Shown piece after piece: positions 49,924-59,031 of a stretch of DNA of 64,000 bases. Below the pieces are notes generated by a model, which searched no databases, was not told where the DNA came from, and worked only from the letters and a program-made list of their open reading frames with translations. The first letter of the stretch is position 1; every line of letters starts with the position of its first letter. Source of the DNA: Chitinophaga arvensicola (GTDB lineage Bacteria; Bacteroidota; Bacteroidia; Chitinophagales; Chitinophagaceae); the NCBI RefSeq assembly GCF_900110835.1, contig NZ_FOJG01000001.1:3565499-3629498 (forward strand), read 5' to 3'. A program made the translations under genes and the position numbers.

Positions 49924-50498
49924 GCGCCAAACAGGTTGTTTTCCACTATTTCACAAATGATATGTCCTACGGTGATATGTGCTTCCTGTATGCGGGGCGT
50001 ATCGGCAGATGGAATATTGATCAGGTAATCGCTGCCTTCTTTCATTTTGCCGCCGGTGCTGCCGGTCATGCTTACGATGATCATACCTTGCTCCCGGGCC
50101 ACTTTCATGGCTTCGAGGATATTGGCGGAATTACCGGAAGTGGAAATAGCCACCAGTACATCGCCGGAACGACCAATACCCCTCAGGATGCGGGCATATA
50201 CCTGGTCGTATCCATAGTCATTGCCAACTGCCGTCATATACGAGGTATTGCAGTGTAGTGCTTCCGCATACAGTGGGAGGCGGTCTTTATAAAACCGGCC
50301 GGAAAATTCTGCTGCGAGGTGCTGTGCATCTGCTGCACTCCCGCCGTTGCCGCAAAAGAGGATTTTATGATCTGTTTGCAGACTGTGGGTAATGGTATCT
50401 GCTACTATTTTAATCGTATTTAACAATGGTTCATCCTGGCAGATCGCTTCTTTGACGTTGATGCTTTCCCGGATTTTATTGACGATGAATTGTTTCAT
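49920..50498 (-). CDS. gmhA: Sedoheptulose 7-phosphate isomerase
   Basis: GmhA converts sedoheptulose 7-phosphate to heptose 7-phosphate. The 192-residue SIS-domain protein has ILFCGNGGSAADAQHLAAEFSGRF, the signature with active-site residues of the family, and VLVAISTSGNSANILEAM, the phosphate loop. The zinc-binding histidines in the SIS fold are partly present. It is the first step of the pathway whose later enzymes are encoded by the overlapping downstream genes. The hddA kinase gene lies 27 bases upstream. Confidence 0.92.
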   Translation of the reverse strand: MKQFIVNKIRESINVKEAICQDEPLLNTIKIVADTITHSLQTDHKILFCGNGGSAADAQHLAAEFSGRFYKDRLPLYAEALHCNTSYMTAVGNDYGYDQVYARILRGIGRSGDVLVAISTSGNSANILEAMKVAREQGMIIVSMTGSTGGKMKEGSDYLINIPSADTPRIQEAHITVGHIICEIVENNLFGA

Positions 50499-50525
50499 GT
50501 TGCAGGCTTTTTGATAGTTGTCCCC

Positions 50526-51551
50526 TTAAATACTCCACGTTTGAATACCGTGATTGGTAAAGGTATAGCGTTTTACATCGCCACCAAAACCGCTCAAGGC
50601 ATCTACTACGGCAAAGCGGGTATTTTTAGGGCAATAGAAGATCATAAAACCACCGCCACCGGCGCCTGAAATCTTACCTCCGCTGGCGCCGGCTTTGCGG
50701 GCAGCTTCGTAAATTTCATCCAGTTGCGGGTTGGTGATACCCTTGGCCATTCTCTTTTTATGCTCAAAACCGTAATTCAGGATTTCACCGATTTTATCGA
50801 TGGTACCCCGGAGCAATGCCTCCTTCATCATCACCGCCTGTTCTTTCAGTTGGTGCATGGCTTCGATGGAGTCATCTTTTTTATCGGTTACATTTTTTTG
50901 CTGTTCGGAAATAATGCTGGAAGATAAGCGGCTGGTAGAAGTATAAAACAATACCAGGTTATTTTCCAGTTCGTGCAGGTTTACTTCTTTGATGCGGAGC
51001 GGGTTTACAATTACTTTATCGCCTTTGTAAAACTCCATGAAATTTACACCACCAAACGTAGCGGCGTATTGGTCCTGTTTACCACCTGCCTGTTGAAGAT
51101 CTTCCCTTTCAATGGAATAAGCCAGGTGCGCCAGGTCGTATTCTCCCAGCGGAAGTTTCAGCCATTCCGCAAAAGCGCCCAGTACAGCTACTACCAGGGT
51201 AGAAGAGGTACCCAGGCCAGATCCTGCGGGAGCATCCACAAAGGTGGTGAGTTTAAAACCGGTAGCCGGCAAGGTGCCATAATCTTTCTGTACCCGGTTG
51301 ATCACGCCTTTCAGGATATCCAGTTTGCCATCTAACGGTAAGGGGTAAACGGCATCATACACGGCGCTTTCTCTTCTGTCGGCACATTCAAAAATAATCT
51401 GTCCGTTCTGCAGCGGCTCTATGGAGGCGCGTGCATACAGGGAGATAGTGGCATTGAGGATAGCGCCACCGTATAAATCCGAGTACGGACTTACATCTGT
51501 GCCACCACCGGCAAGGCCTATACGTAAAGGTGCTTTACTTCTGTAAATCAT
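50526..51551 (-). CDS. hddA: D-glycero-D-manno-heptose 7-phosphate kinase
   Basis: HddA is a GHMP-family kinase that phosphorylates C1 of the heptose 7-phosphate. The 341-residue protein has the substrate motif PLRIGLAGGGTDVSPYSDL, the ATP motif VDAPAGSGLGTSSTLVVAV and the C-terminal GASGGKISGAGGGGFMIFYC. The related bifunctional HldE is used for ADP-heptose; HddA plus HddC indicates the GDP-heptose route used for S-layer or capsule glycans. It is followed 27 bases later by gmhA. Confidence 0.92.
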   Translation of the reverse strand: MIYRSKAPLRIGLAGGGTDVSPYSDLYGGAILNATISLYARASIEPLQNGQIIFECADRRESAVYDAVYPLPLDGKLDILKGVINRVQKDYGTLPATGFKLTTFVDAPAGSGLGTSSTLVVAVLGAFAEWLKLPLGEYDLAHLAYSIEREDLQQAGGKQDQYAATFGGVNFMEFYKGDKVIVNPLRIKEVNLHELENNLVLFYTSTSRLSSSIISEQQKNVTDKKDDSIEAMHQLKEQAVMMKEALLRGTIDKIGEILNYGFEHKKRMAKGITNPQLDEIYEAARKAGASGGKISGAGGGGFMIFYCPKNTRFAVVDALSGFGGDVKRYTFTNHGIQTWSI

Positions 51552-51619
51552 GCTAGCTTTCGTTTTAGCAGATGAATGATACGTCTGGTTTTATAACGCC
51601 AAACGGGAATGGTGTCGTG

Positions 51620-52756
51620 CTAATTGCCGGCAGCCAGTGTTTTTATTTCATTGGCAAGCCTGGACCAGGAGTATTGCAGCTTCTCTTTGCGGAGGGCTTC
51701 CACCATATCGGCCTCCCGGTTGTCAACGAAGTATTTTTCGATGGCAGCTGCAATAGAAGCCGGGTCGGGAGTTGCCTGAAAACCCACTACACCATCCGGC
51801 ACCATTTCTACAAGTCCGCCTACATTGGTTACCACCATGGGTTTCTCAAAATGATAGGCGATCTGCGAAATGCCGCTCTGGGTAGCGCTTTTATAAGGCT
51901 GTACCACCAGGTCGGCGGCACAGAAGTAATTTTTTACGGCTTCGTTTGGAATGAAGTCGGTGTGCATCAGCACCCGGTCGCCCAGTTGCAGCGTTTGCAG
52001 CAGTTCCAGGTAAGGGGCGGCATCTTCATAATATTCACCCGCTACAATGGCGTGTACATCCAGTTTTTTCAGGCGTTCATCTGCCATGGCCTGTAATAAC
52101 AGGTCCAGACCTTTGTACTGGCGGATGAAGCCAAAGAAAAGGATATATTTTTTATTTGGATCCAGCTTCAGTTGGGCACGGGCAGCGCTTTTGGTAATGA
52201 GCGCACCGTAGTTGTCGTAGATCGGGTGGGGGATGAGCGATGCTTTTTTATTGGGCTCAAACACCCGCAGATCATTGAGTACCGACTGGCTCATGGCTAC
52301 AAAGGCATCCACCGGCTTCAGGAAATATTTTGTGAAAGCTACGTCACCGGGTCTTTTTTCATGCGGCACTACGTTGTCCAGTACGGCAATTACTTTGGTG
52401 TGCTTACGCTTGCCCAGCCGGAGGAGGGAGCCCAGCGCCGGTCCCATGATCGGGAGCCAGTATTTGGTGATGATGATATCCGGATTCATTTTCCGGATCT
52501 TTCTGCCTGTTACCAACCAGTTCAACGGGTTCACGGAATTAATGAGCCGTTTTATTTTCAGGTGGGTGGGCGCAGGATCGGTAGAGAACTGGCTTTTACC
52601 CGGGAAAAAGAGTTTGGGGTATTGAACAGTAAAGGTCCATATTTCCACCTCATCTGTTTGCTGGAGTTCTTCTGCCAGTCGCTCGTTATAAGCAGCCAGC
52701 CCACCCCGGAAGGGGTAGGCTGTACCTAAAATAAGTATTTTCTTCTTGTTAGCCAT
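51620..52756 (-). CDS. Glycosyltransferase family 4
   Basis: The 378-residue protein has a GT-B fold. The N-terminal domain shows ILILGTAYPFRGGLAAYNERLAEEL (acceptor side), and the C-terminal domain has KYILFFGFIRQYKGLDLLLQAM and the donor-binding VQPYKSATQSGISQIAYHFEKPMVVTNVGGLVE with EX7E-like spacing. It adds a sugar from a nucleotide donor, most likely to a growing surface glycan, possibly heptose given its place in the operon. The donor is not determined by sequence. It is 31 bases downstream of the GT2 gene. Confidence 0.9.
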   Translation of the reverse strand: MANKKKILILGTAYPFRGGLAAYNERLAEELQQTDEVEIWTFTVQYPKLFFPGKSQFSTDPAPTHLKIKRLINSVNPLNWLVTGRKIRKMNPDIIITKYWLPIMGPALGSLLRLGKRKHTKVIAVLDNVVPHEKRPGDVAFTKYFLKPVDAFVAMSQSVLNDLRVFEPNKKASLIPHPIYDNYGALITKSAARAQLKLDPNKKYILFFGFIRQYKGLDLLLQAMADERLKKLDVHAIVAGEYYEDAAPYLELLQTLQLGDRVLMHTDFIPNEAVKNYFCAADLVVQPYKSATQSGISQIAYHFEKPMVVTNVGGLVEMVPDGVVGFQATPDPASIAAAIEKYFVDNREADMVEALRKEKLQYSWSRLANEIKTLAAGN

Positions 52757-52787
52757 AGTGTCAGATTACGAATAGAGGATGAATGGA

Positions 52788-53786
52788 TCAGCGTCTGCGG
52801 TCGTGACGGTATGCGAGCTGTAATTCATCTTCTGTCACGTTATTGGTATGGTCCATCCGTTCTTCTACCAGGTAGGAGTTACGTTCGGTGGCGTTACGGG
52901 TCACCAGTTCACCGATAAAGCCGGTCAGGAATAACTGGGAACCAATGATCATGCAGAGCAGTCCGAAATAGAATAACGGGCGGTCTGTCATGTTCACTTT
53001 ATCAAAGAATATTTTTGCCAGCGCCAGGTAAGCGGCCACTACAAAACCTACAAAGAAGGAGAGGGAGCCGAGGGCGCCAAACAGGTGCATGGGGCGTTTG
53101 CCGAATTTGCCGATAAACATGATGGTCGCCAGATCGAGGAAGCCGTTGATAAAGCGTTCCAGTCCGAATTTGGTGACACCATATTTGCGGGCACGGTGTT
53201 CTACTACTTTTTCGCCGATTTTACGGAAGCCGTTCCATTTGGCGATAACAGGAATATAGCGGTGCATTTCACCGTATACTTCTATGGATTTTACCACCTT
53301 TTTACGATAGGCTTTCAAACCGCAGTTCATATCGTGCAGTTTTACGCCGCTCATACGGGTAGTGGTGTAGTTATATAATTTAGAAGGCAGGTTTTTGGTG
53401 AAGGCGTTATCGTAACGTTTCTTTTTCCAGCCGCTGACGAGGTCGAATTTTTCTTCCACGATCATACGGTACAGTTCAGGTATTTCGTCGGGACTGTCCT
53501 GCAGATCTGCGTCCATAGTGATGACCACATCGCCCTGTGCCGCATTGAAGCCTTCGTTGAGGGCCGCTGATTTGCCGTAGTTGCGCTGAAATTTGATCCC
53601 TTTGATATGGGGATTCTGTGCAGCCAGTTGCTGGATAACGGCCCAGGAATCGTCGGTACTGCCGTCATCCACCATCCATACCTCGTAGGTAAAATTGTGG
53701 GCGTCCATCACTTTCGCGATCCACGCGGCGAGTTCCGGTAAGGATTCTTCTTCGTTTTTTAAAGGAACGATTACGGATATGTTCAT
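52788..53786 (-). CDS. Glycosyltransferase family 2 with C-terminal membrane helices
   Basis: The 332-residue enzyme has an N-terminal GT-A domain: SVIVPLKNEEESLPELAAW, WMVDDGSTDDSWAV, and ITMDADLQDSPDEIPEL with the metal-binding DxD. Two C-terminal membrane helices (LGSLSFFVGFVVAAYLAL and FYFGLLCMIIGSQLFLTGFIGELV) and the RNATERNSYLVEERM segment make it like dolichol/undecaprenyl-phosphate glycosyltransferases (ArnC/DPM1 type). It probably loads a sugar onto a polyprenyl carrier in the inner membrane. It is 19 bases downstream of DUF4199. Confidence 0.92.
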   Translation of the reverse strand: MNISVIVPLKNEEESLPELAAWIAKVMDAHNFTYEVWMVDDGSTDDSWAVIQQLAAQNPHIKGIKFQRNYGKSAALNEGFNAAQGDVVITMDADLQDSPDEIPELYRMIVEEKFDLVSGWKKKRYDNAFTKNLPSKLYNYTTTRMSGVKLHDMNCGLKAYRKKVVKSIEVYGEMHRYIPVIAKWNGFRKIGEKVVEHRARKYGVTKFGLERFINGFLDLATIMFIGKFGKRPMHLFGALGSLSFFVGFVVAAYLALAKIFFDKVNMTDRPLFYFGLLCMIIGSQLFLTGFIGELVTRNATERNSYLVEERMDHTNNVTEDELQLAYRHDRRR

Positions 53787-53804
53787 CTTAATAGAATAGT
53801 ATAA

Positions 53805-54341
53805 TTATTGTGCCCTTACAGGCGCTTTTTTACGGACAATCACTGCCAGTACAGCAGATACCATGAAAAATTTTATCAGGTTTCTCAGGTAATCGATGAA
53901 AGCAGAAGAGATGGTGACACGATAGTCTGCCTCTTTCAGGTCTTTCAGCTGTTTATCTATTTCATACTGCGGCGCTTTCATCTTCTGCAATAACCATGCA
54001 GTATCTTCCATCAGGTGTTGTTTGGACAGTTCCAGCAGGTGGTTATCTGCGACATAGGAAAAAGCGACATAGTTATACACGGCCATCATCAGCGAACTGA
54101 TCACAAAGGTGGTAAAGATCGGTTTAATGGCATCTTTAAAACCGATATATCCACCCAGCTGTTTCTTCTTTTCAAGTCCGGCCAGTATGCCCAGTGCTGC
54201 CCAGACAACGAACTGCAGGAACTTTAATTTAAGCGAAAAAAGATAATCAGGACCGGCTACCCAGATCAGCACATTCCAGAGGATCATGGCCAATCCTACT
54301 ATAATACCCCATTTTAAACCGGGATTTGAATTTTGTTGCAT
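53805..54341 (-). CDS. DUF4199 membrane protein
   Basis: The 178-residue protein has four membrane segments: LKWGIIVGLAMILWNVLIWVAG, LKFLQFVVWAALGILAGL, FTTFVISSLMMAVYNYVAFSY and FFMVSAVLAVIVRKKAP, with a helical region in between rich in leucine and lysine (LLELSKQHLMEDTAWLLQKMKAPQYEIDKQL). DUF4199 is mainly Bacteroidota and has no known role. In related genomes it neighbours GT2 and a dihydroorotase-like gene, as here. The gap to the dihydroorotase-like gene is 12 bases. Confidence 0.85.
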   Translation of the reverse strand: MQQNSNPGLKWGIIVGLAMILWNVLIWVAGPDYLFSLKLKFLQFVVWAALGILAGLEKKKQLGGYIGFKDAIKPIFTTFVISSLMMAVYNYVAFSYVADNHLLELSKQHLMEDTAWLLQKMKAPQYEIDKQLKDLKEADYRVTISSAFIDYLRNLIKFFMVSAVLAVIVRKKAPVRAQ

Positions 54342-54353
54342 ACGTACACGCTA

Positions 54354-55619
54354 CTAGTTATTAATATGAAATACAGGTCCATTCACTGTGGCATGTACTT
54401 TTCCTTTCAGTTGTGCGCCAATATACGCTGAATTTTTGGACCGGGAGGCGATATGGGCTTTGGTAAATTCCCAGGTAACTTCCGGATCAAAGATCGTAAG
54501 ATTGGCGGCGGCGCCTTCCTGCAGGGCAGGTTGAGGCAGTCCGAATATTTTGCGGGGCTGGATTGTCAGCAGGTTAATCAGCTGTTCCAGCGGCAGTTGC
54601 GGCAGGTATTGACGGATCACACCAAAAGTGCTTTCCAGTCCGATCATCCCGTTTTTGGCATATTCAAATTCCACTTGTTTGGCATCCCAGTCCTGCGGCA
54701 GGTGATGGGTAGCGATACAGTCGACAGTGCCATGTAAAACGGCTTCCTGCAATGCTTTCACATCGTCTGCACTGCGCAGCGGCGGATTTACCTTCAGGTG
54801 GGTATCGTAATCAATGAGTTGTGCATCCGTTAAAGACAGGTGGTAAGGCGTTACGGAACAGGTTACCTTGATGCCTTCCGCTTTGGCGGCGGCGATCAGT
54901 TCCACTGATTTACGGGTGCTGATACCGGTAAAGTGGATCCGCGAATCGGTATATTTTGCCAGTTCCAGGTCGCGCTGAATAATGAGTTCCTCTGCCAGTG
55001 CGGGTTTTCCGGGCATACCCAGCTGGGTGGAATAAATACCTTCGTGCATGAGTCCATGCGCAGAAATGCTCTGGTCGTCCGGCAGCTGGATCAGCGTGCC
55101 ATCAAATGCTTTGATGTATTGCAATGCTTTGAGCATGAGTCCGGGCGACTGCAACGGTTTCAGTCCGTCAGAAAAAGCCACGGCGCCTGCCTGCTGCATC
55201 TCATACATTTCTGCCAGGCCGGTGCCTTCCAGGTTTTTAGTGGCTGCGCCAATTGGCAAAACAGTAGCCGCCGAATGGCGGGATCTGCTCAGTACGTATT
55301 CGATCTGCGGTTTCGTATGCAGGGCGGGCTGCGTGTTGGGTACTACCATTACAGTGGTGTAGCCACCGGTGGCAGCAGCTCTGATACCGCTTTGCAGGTC
55401 TTCCTTATGTTCCTGGCCCGGATCGCAGAAATGTGCGAAAACATCCATCCAGCCGGCGGAAACATGCAGGTTATTACCTGAAATAACCGTAGCTCGGGCG
55501 TCTTCCAGGTTATCTCCTACCTGTTGAATGATCCCGTTCTGAATGGAAATGTCTTTTTGCTGCCCGTGCAAGGGTGAGGAAGGTGCTATAATCTTTACGT
55601 TCTTGAGTAGTATGTGCAT
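54354..55619 (-). CDS. Dihydroorotase-like protein lacking most metal ligands
   Basis: The 421-residue protein follows dihydroorotase (PyrC/TIGR00857 type) along its whole length, with MDVFAHFCDPGQEHKEDL, AVAFSDGLKPL, MHEGIYSTQLGMPGKPALAEE and HLKVNPPLRS. However several catalytic positions are changed. The metal-binding HxH is F61-x-H63, the substrate arginine is C65, the second metal histidine of HxxH is G232, and the catalytic aspartate of T-D-H is H305 in ATHHLP. It is therefore probably not an active dihydroorotase. The reading frame is intact, so it is a conserved pseudoenzyme rather than a decayed gene. It opens the ten-gene heptose/glycan run. Confidence 0.85.
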   Translation of the reverse strand: MHILLKNVKIIAPSSPLHGQQKDISIQNGIIQQVGDNLEDARATVISGNNLHVSAGWMDVFAHFCDPGQEHKEDLQSGIRAAATGGYTTVMVVPNTQPALHTKPQIEYVLSRSRHSAATVLPIGAATKNLEGTGLAEMYEMQQAGAVAFSDGLKPLQSPGLMLKALQYIKAFDGTLIQLPDDQSISAHGLMHEGIYSTQLGMPGKPALAEELIIQRDLELAKYTDSRIHFTGISTRKSVELIAAAKAEGIKVTCSVTPYHLSLTDAQLIDYDTHLKVNPPLRSADDVKALQEAVLHGTVDCIATHHLPQDWDAKQVEFEYAKNGMIGLESTFGVIRQYLPQLPLEQLINLLTIQPRKIFGLPQPALQEGAAANLTIFDPEVTWEFTKAHIASRSKNSAYIGAQLKGKVHATVNGPVFHINN

Positions 55620-55771
55620 GCTTTACGTTCTATAACCGGTCCGAAAATACAGGGGCAAATGTAACATAAAACTGTTAATTGTTGAAAGCGAGCTTCCCCC
55701 GTTTCCAGGAGCGCCGTTCAGGTTGGTATGATAATTGAAAATGCAGGGGTAGCAGATCAAAATAACTTCCG

Positions 55772-56719
55772 ATGATTGACTATCTTTCTAACCTTGTAGC
55801 ACGGATATGCGACCGCACAGAACAATTGCATAATGGCCAGACAACCAGCTGGCAGGCGCTCCGGGAAGCAGAACAACTGGCAAATCACGCTTATATACCC
55901 TTACTCTACCAATATATTACGCAGGAGCCGGATAAAGATAAGCGTCGCGCTGCCTGTTTTATTATCACACAGCTTTCCAGGAATACCAACGACCCGGAAG
56001 TAATCCGGTTTTTACTGGACCGCCTCCGGATGGAGCAGGATGCCGATATGATCACGTCCATGCAACAGGACCTGGAACGCGGACTGGCCATCCCCAGCTA
56101 TATTAACCTGGAACCTTTATTTAATAATACCCTTTCGTTAAATAACAACATTCGCCGTTCGGCCCTGCTGGCCCTCAGATGTTCCCATCATCCCGCTGTG
56201 GAAGACTGGGCCCTGAACCTGCTCAAACGTACGGTGAATGAATACGATATCTATTATATTACCCTGCTGCTGCATAAAGTAGGCACGCCGAAAAGTGTAC
56301 CTGCCCTGCGCCGGCTGCTCGAATACCACCGCCAGGACGTGAAAAGCCTTGCTTTTGCCGCCATTGCGGATATTGAAAAAGAGAAGGAAGCCATGTTCTA
56401 TGCCCGCTGCCTCATGCGCGGACAACTGAAATTTGAGGCCATGGAAGCCATTTACAAGTATGCCGATGAAACCGCCATTCCATCCGTAACGGCCCGTATC
56501 ACGGAATTGTTATCCAAAAGACGGAGCAGCGCCCGCATGACTATAGAAACCGTGAAGAACGGATTTACAGACCTGATGCTGGGCATGGAATTCCTGTTCC
56601 GCTTCCGCACAGCTAAGTCAGATGTGAAAAAAACGTTCTCCTGGATCACCGAAAAAAGAGCCGATTACCTGTTGCCCGAAGAAAGAGAGTGGGTGAGAAA
56701 GCATTTAGTTAGCGCCTAA
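55772..56719 (+). CDS. HEAT-repeat-like protein
   Basis: The 315-residue protein is almost fully helical and shows alpha-solenoid repeats: YIPLLYQYITQEPDKDKRRAACFIITQLSRN, NLEPLFNNTLSLNNNIRRSALLALRCSHHPAVEDWAL, TPKSVPALRRLLEYHRQDVKSLAFAAIADIEKEKEAMFYARCLMR and ETAIPSVTARITELLSKRRSSARM. There is no signal peptide. Such proteins act as scaffolds. It is 29 bases upstream of the S9 peptidase and might share its transcript. No specific family is claimed. Confidence 0.75.
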   Translation: MIDYLSNLVARICDRTEQLHNGQTTSWQALREAEQLANHAYIPLLYQYITQEPDKDKRRAACFIITQLSRNTNDPEVIRFLLDRLRMEQDADMITSMQQDLERGLAIPSYINLEPLFNNTLSLNNNIRRSALLALRCSHHPAVEDWALNLLKRTVNEYDIYYITLLLHKVGTPKSVPALRRLLEYHRQDVKSLAFAAIADIEKEKEAMFYARCLMRGQLKFEAMEAIYKYADETAIPSVTARITELLSKRRSSARMTIETVKNGFTDLMLGMEFLFRFRTAKSDVKKTFSWITEKRADYLLPEEREWVRKHLVSA

Positions 56720-56748
56720 AGCCTTAATTTAGCTCCCCAAAAAGAGAG

Positions 56749-58917
56749 ATGAAGAAAGCTTTCCTATTGCTTTTGACAGGATGGATGATGATCGGGGGGC
56801 AATATACCTACGCCCAGCAACGTCAGTACACCATGGCGGAAGCAACGAATGGACTCCGGCAGCAACTGGCCCCGGAAAGGTTACGACAATTTGAATGGAT
56901 TCCCGGAGAAAACGCCTACACCAGCGTAATAACCAGCAACGGCAGCTATGCCTGGGTAAAAGTAACCCTCCCTGCCGGTAAAGCAGATACCCTGCTCACT
57001 TTATCCCGGTTAAACGACCAGTTATTTTCTTCCAGACCTTTACGCGGATTACCGCCACTGCGCTGGATCAACGCCAACAGCGCCTGGTTTGCCATCGGCA
57101 ACGCCCTGTACAAAGGCCAGCTTGAAAATGGCGCTATGCAGTTCAGCAGCTGGTGCGAATTACCCGCTGATGCAGAAAACATCACCGTTAATAAAGAAAG
57201 CGGCCAGATTGCCTGGACGGAAAAAAATAATCTTTTCATCCGCACTACCAGCGGCACCGTACAAGCAGTGACCAACGACGTGGATATCAATATCGTAAAC
57301 GGTAAAAGTGTACACCGCGAAGAATTCGGTATCGATAAAGGCATCTTCTTTTCTCCCAAAGGCGATCAGCTGGCCTTTTACCGAATGGATCAACGCATGG
57401 TGAATGACTATCCGATCATCGACTGGTCTGTAACCCCCGCACATAATACCAATATCAAATACCCGATGGCTGGCGGCAAATCACATGAAGTGACGCTCGG
57501 TATTTATCAGCCATCTACCCAAAAAACGATTTTCCTGAAAACAGCCGGTCCCGCAGATCATTACCTGACCTGCGTTACCTGGGCGCCGGATCAGCAATCG
57601 GTATACGTGGCCCTGCTGAACCGCGAACAGAATCACCTGTGGCTGAACCAATACAGCGCCACCACCGGTGAACTGATCAAAACACTGTTTGAAGAAACAG
57701 ATGCGAAATATGTACATCCTACCCATCCACTCACCTTTGTACCGGGCAGCCCCGATCAGTTTGTATGGTGGAGCGAAAAAAGCGGCTACAATCATCTGTA
57801 TCTCTATAATACCAACGGCCAGCAGCTGCGTGCTATCACTGCAGGCGACTGGGTAGTGAATGAACTGCTGGGCTTTAATACCAAACAAAATGAGATCCTT
57901 TTCACGGCAGCCAAAGAAGGTCCGATGGAAAAACATCTCTATAAAATAAATTACAAGCAAAAAAGCGCTGCAGCAGTACGCCTGGATAAGGCCGCCGGCT
58001 GGCACGAAGCACAAGTGAGCACCGATGGTAATTATGCATTGGATGCATACAGTTCCGGTACTACACCCTATACCGCCCGTGTAACCGCAACTTCCGGAAA
58101 ATTTGAAAAAGAAATTCTGGCTGCCACTGATCCGCTGAAAGATTTTCAACGTCCGCAGATCAAACAGGTAACGCTGAAAGCAGATGATGGTACACCACTG
58201 TATGGTAAACTGATCCTGCCCGTGAATTTTGATTCCACCAAAACCTACCCGGTAATTGTATACCTGTACAACGGTCCCAATGTACAGCTGATCCGCAATA
58301 CATTCCCGTATAGCGGTAACCTCTGGTACGAATACATGGCCCAGCATGGCTATGTGATCTTTACGATGGATGGCCGTGGCAGTGATAACCGTGGAAAGGC
58401 TTTTGAACAGGCTACTTTCCGCCAGTTAGGCACCGTGGAAATGAATGATCAGCTGCAGGGCGTGGCTTACCTCAAATCATTGCCATATATCAACCAGCAG
58501 AAAATGGGCGTGCATGGCTGGAGCTTTGGCGGCTTCATGACCACTTCGCTGATGCTGCGTCATCCGGGTGTATTTCAGGCAGCTGTTGCCGGTGGGCCGG
58601 TGATCGACTGGAGCATGTATGAAATCATGTACACCGAGCGCTATATGGATACGCCACAGGAAAACCCGGAAGGCTATGCCACGGCTAACCTGCTCACTAA
58701 AACAAAAAATCTGCAGGGACACCTGATGCTGATCCATGGTACCAACGATGACGTAGTGGTATGGCAGCATTCCCTCGACTTCCTGAAAGCCTGTGTGGAC
58801 AACGAAGTACAGGTCGATTATTTCGTATATCCGGGACATTTACACAATGTACTTGGCAAAGACAGGGTACACCTGATGCAGAAGATTACTGATTACTTTG
58901 ATGCACACCTGAAATAG
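56749..58917 (+). CDS. S9 family peptidase, dipeptidyl peptidase IV type
   Basis: The 722-residue protein has a signal peptide (AFLLLLTGWMMIGGQYTYA, cleavage before QQRQYT), an eight-bladed-propeller N-terminal domain (DPPIV_N, about 90-470), and an alpha/beta hydrolase C-terminal domain. The serine is in GWSFGGFM (about 592), the aspartate in HGTNDDVV (about 665-667) and the histidine in PGHLHNVLG (about 700). It removes dipeptides from the N terminus of peptides, often after proline or alanine, outside the cytoplasm. It is followed by a strong two-tier terminator. The signal peptide with MIGG suggests the periplasm. Confidence 0.93.
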   Translation: MKKAFLLLLTGWMMIGGQYTYAQQRQYTMAEATNGLRQQLAPERLRQFEWIPGENAYTSVITSNGSYAWVKVTLPAGKADTLLTLSRLNDQLFSSRPLRGLPPLRWINANSAWFAIGNALYKGQLENGAMQFSSWCELPADAENITVNKESGQIAWTEKNNLFIRTTSGTVQAVTNDVDINIVNGKSVHREEFGIDKGIFFSPKGDQLAFYRMDQRMVNDYPIIDWSVTPAHNTNIKYPMAGGKSHEVTLGIYQPSTQKTIFLKTAGPADHYLTCVTWAPDQQSVYVALLNREQNHLWLNQYSATTGELIKTLFEETDAKYVHPTHPLTFVPGSPDQFVWWSEKSGYNHLYLYNTNGQQLRAITAGDWVVNELLGFNTKQNEILFTAAKEGPMEKHLYKINYKQKSAAAVRLDKAAGWHEAQVSTDGNYALDAYSSGTTPYTARVTATSGKFEKEILAATDPLKDFQRPQIKQVTLKADDGTPLYGKLILPVNFDSTKTYPVIVYLYNGPNVQLIRNTFPYSGNLWYEYMAQHGYVIFTMDGRGSDNRGKAFEQATFRQLGTVEMNDQLQGVAYLKSLPYINQQKMGVHGWSFGGFMTTSLMLRHPGVFQAAVAGGPVIDWSMYEIMYTERYMDTPQENPEGYATANLLTKTKNLQGHLMLIHGTNDDVVVWQHSLDFLKACVDNEVQVDYFVYPGHLHNVLGKDRVHLMQKITDYFDAHLK

Positions 58918-58938
58918 GTCGTATCTTTTGATAAGCGG

Positions 58939-58993
58939 AGCGAAGATCGTAGCGAAAAATTAATATTCGCTGTTATCTTCGCTTTGTTATTTT
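58939..58993 (+). terminator. Two-tier terminator after the S9 peptidase
   Basis: AGCGAAGAT at 58939-58947 pairs with ATCTTCGCT at 58975-58983. An inner stem AGCGAA/TTCGCT (58951-58956, 58966-58971) is separated from it by a 3x3 internal loop. TTGTTATTTT follows. Confidence 0.85.
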
Positions 58994-59031
58994 ATGCTAC
59001 TTGCGATCAGTTCATTAAAAATAGTCCGACA

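Noticed and set aside
57481..58347. 288-codon frame antisense to the S9 peptidase
   Set aside because: Shadow frame; the peptidase motifs are on the plus strand.
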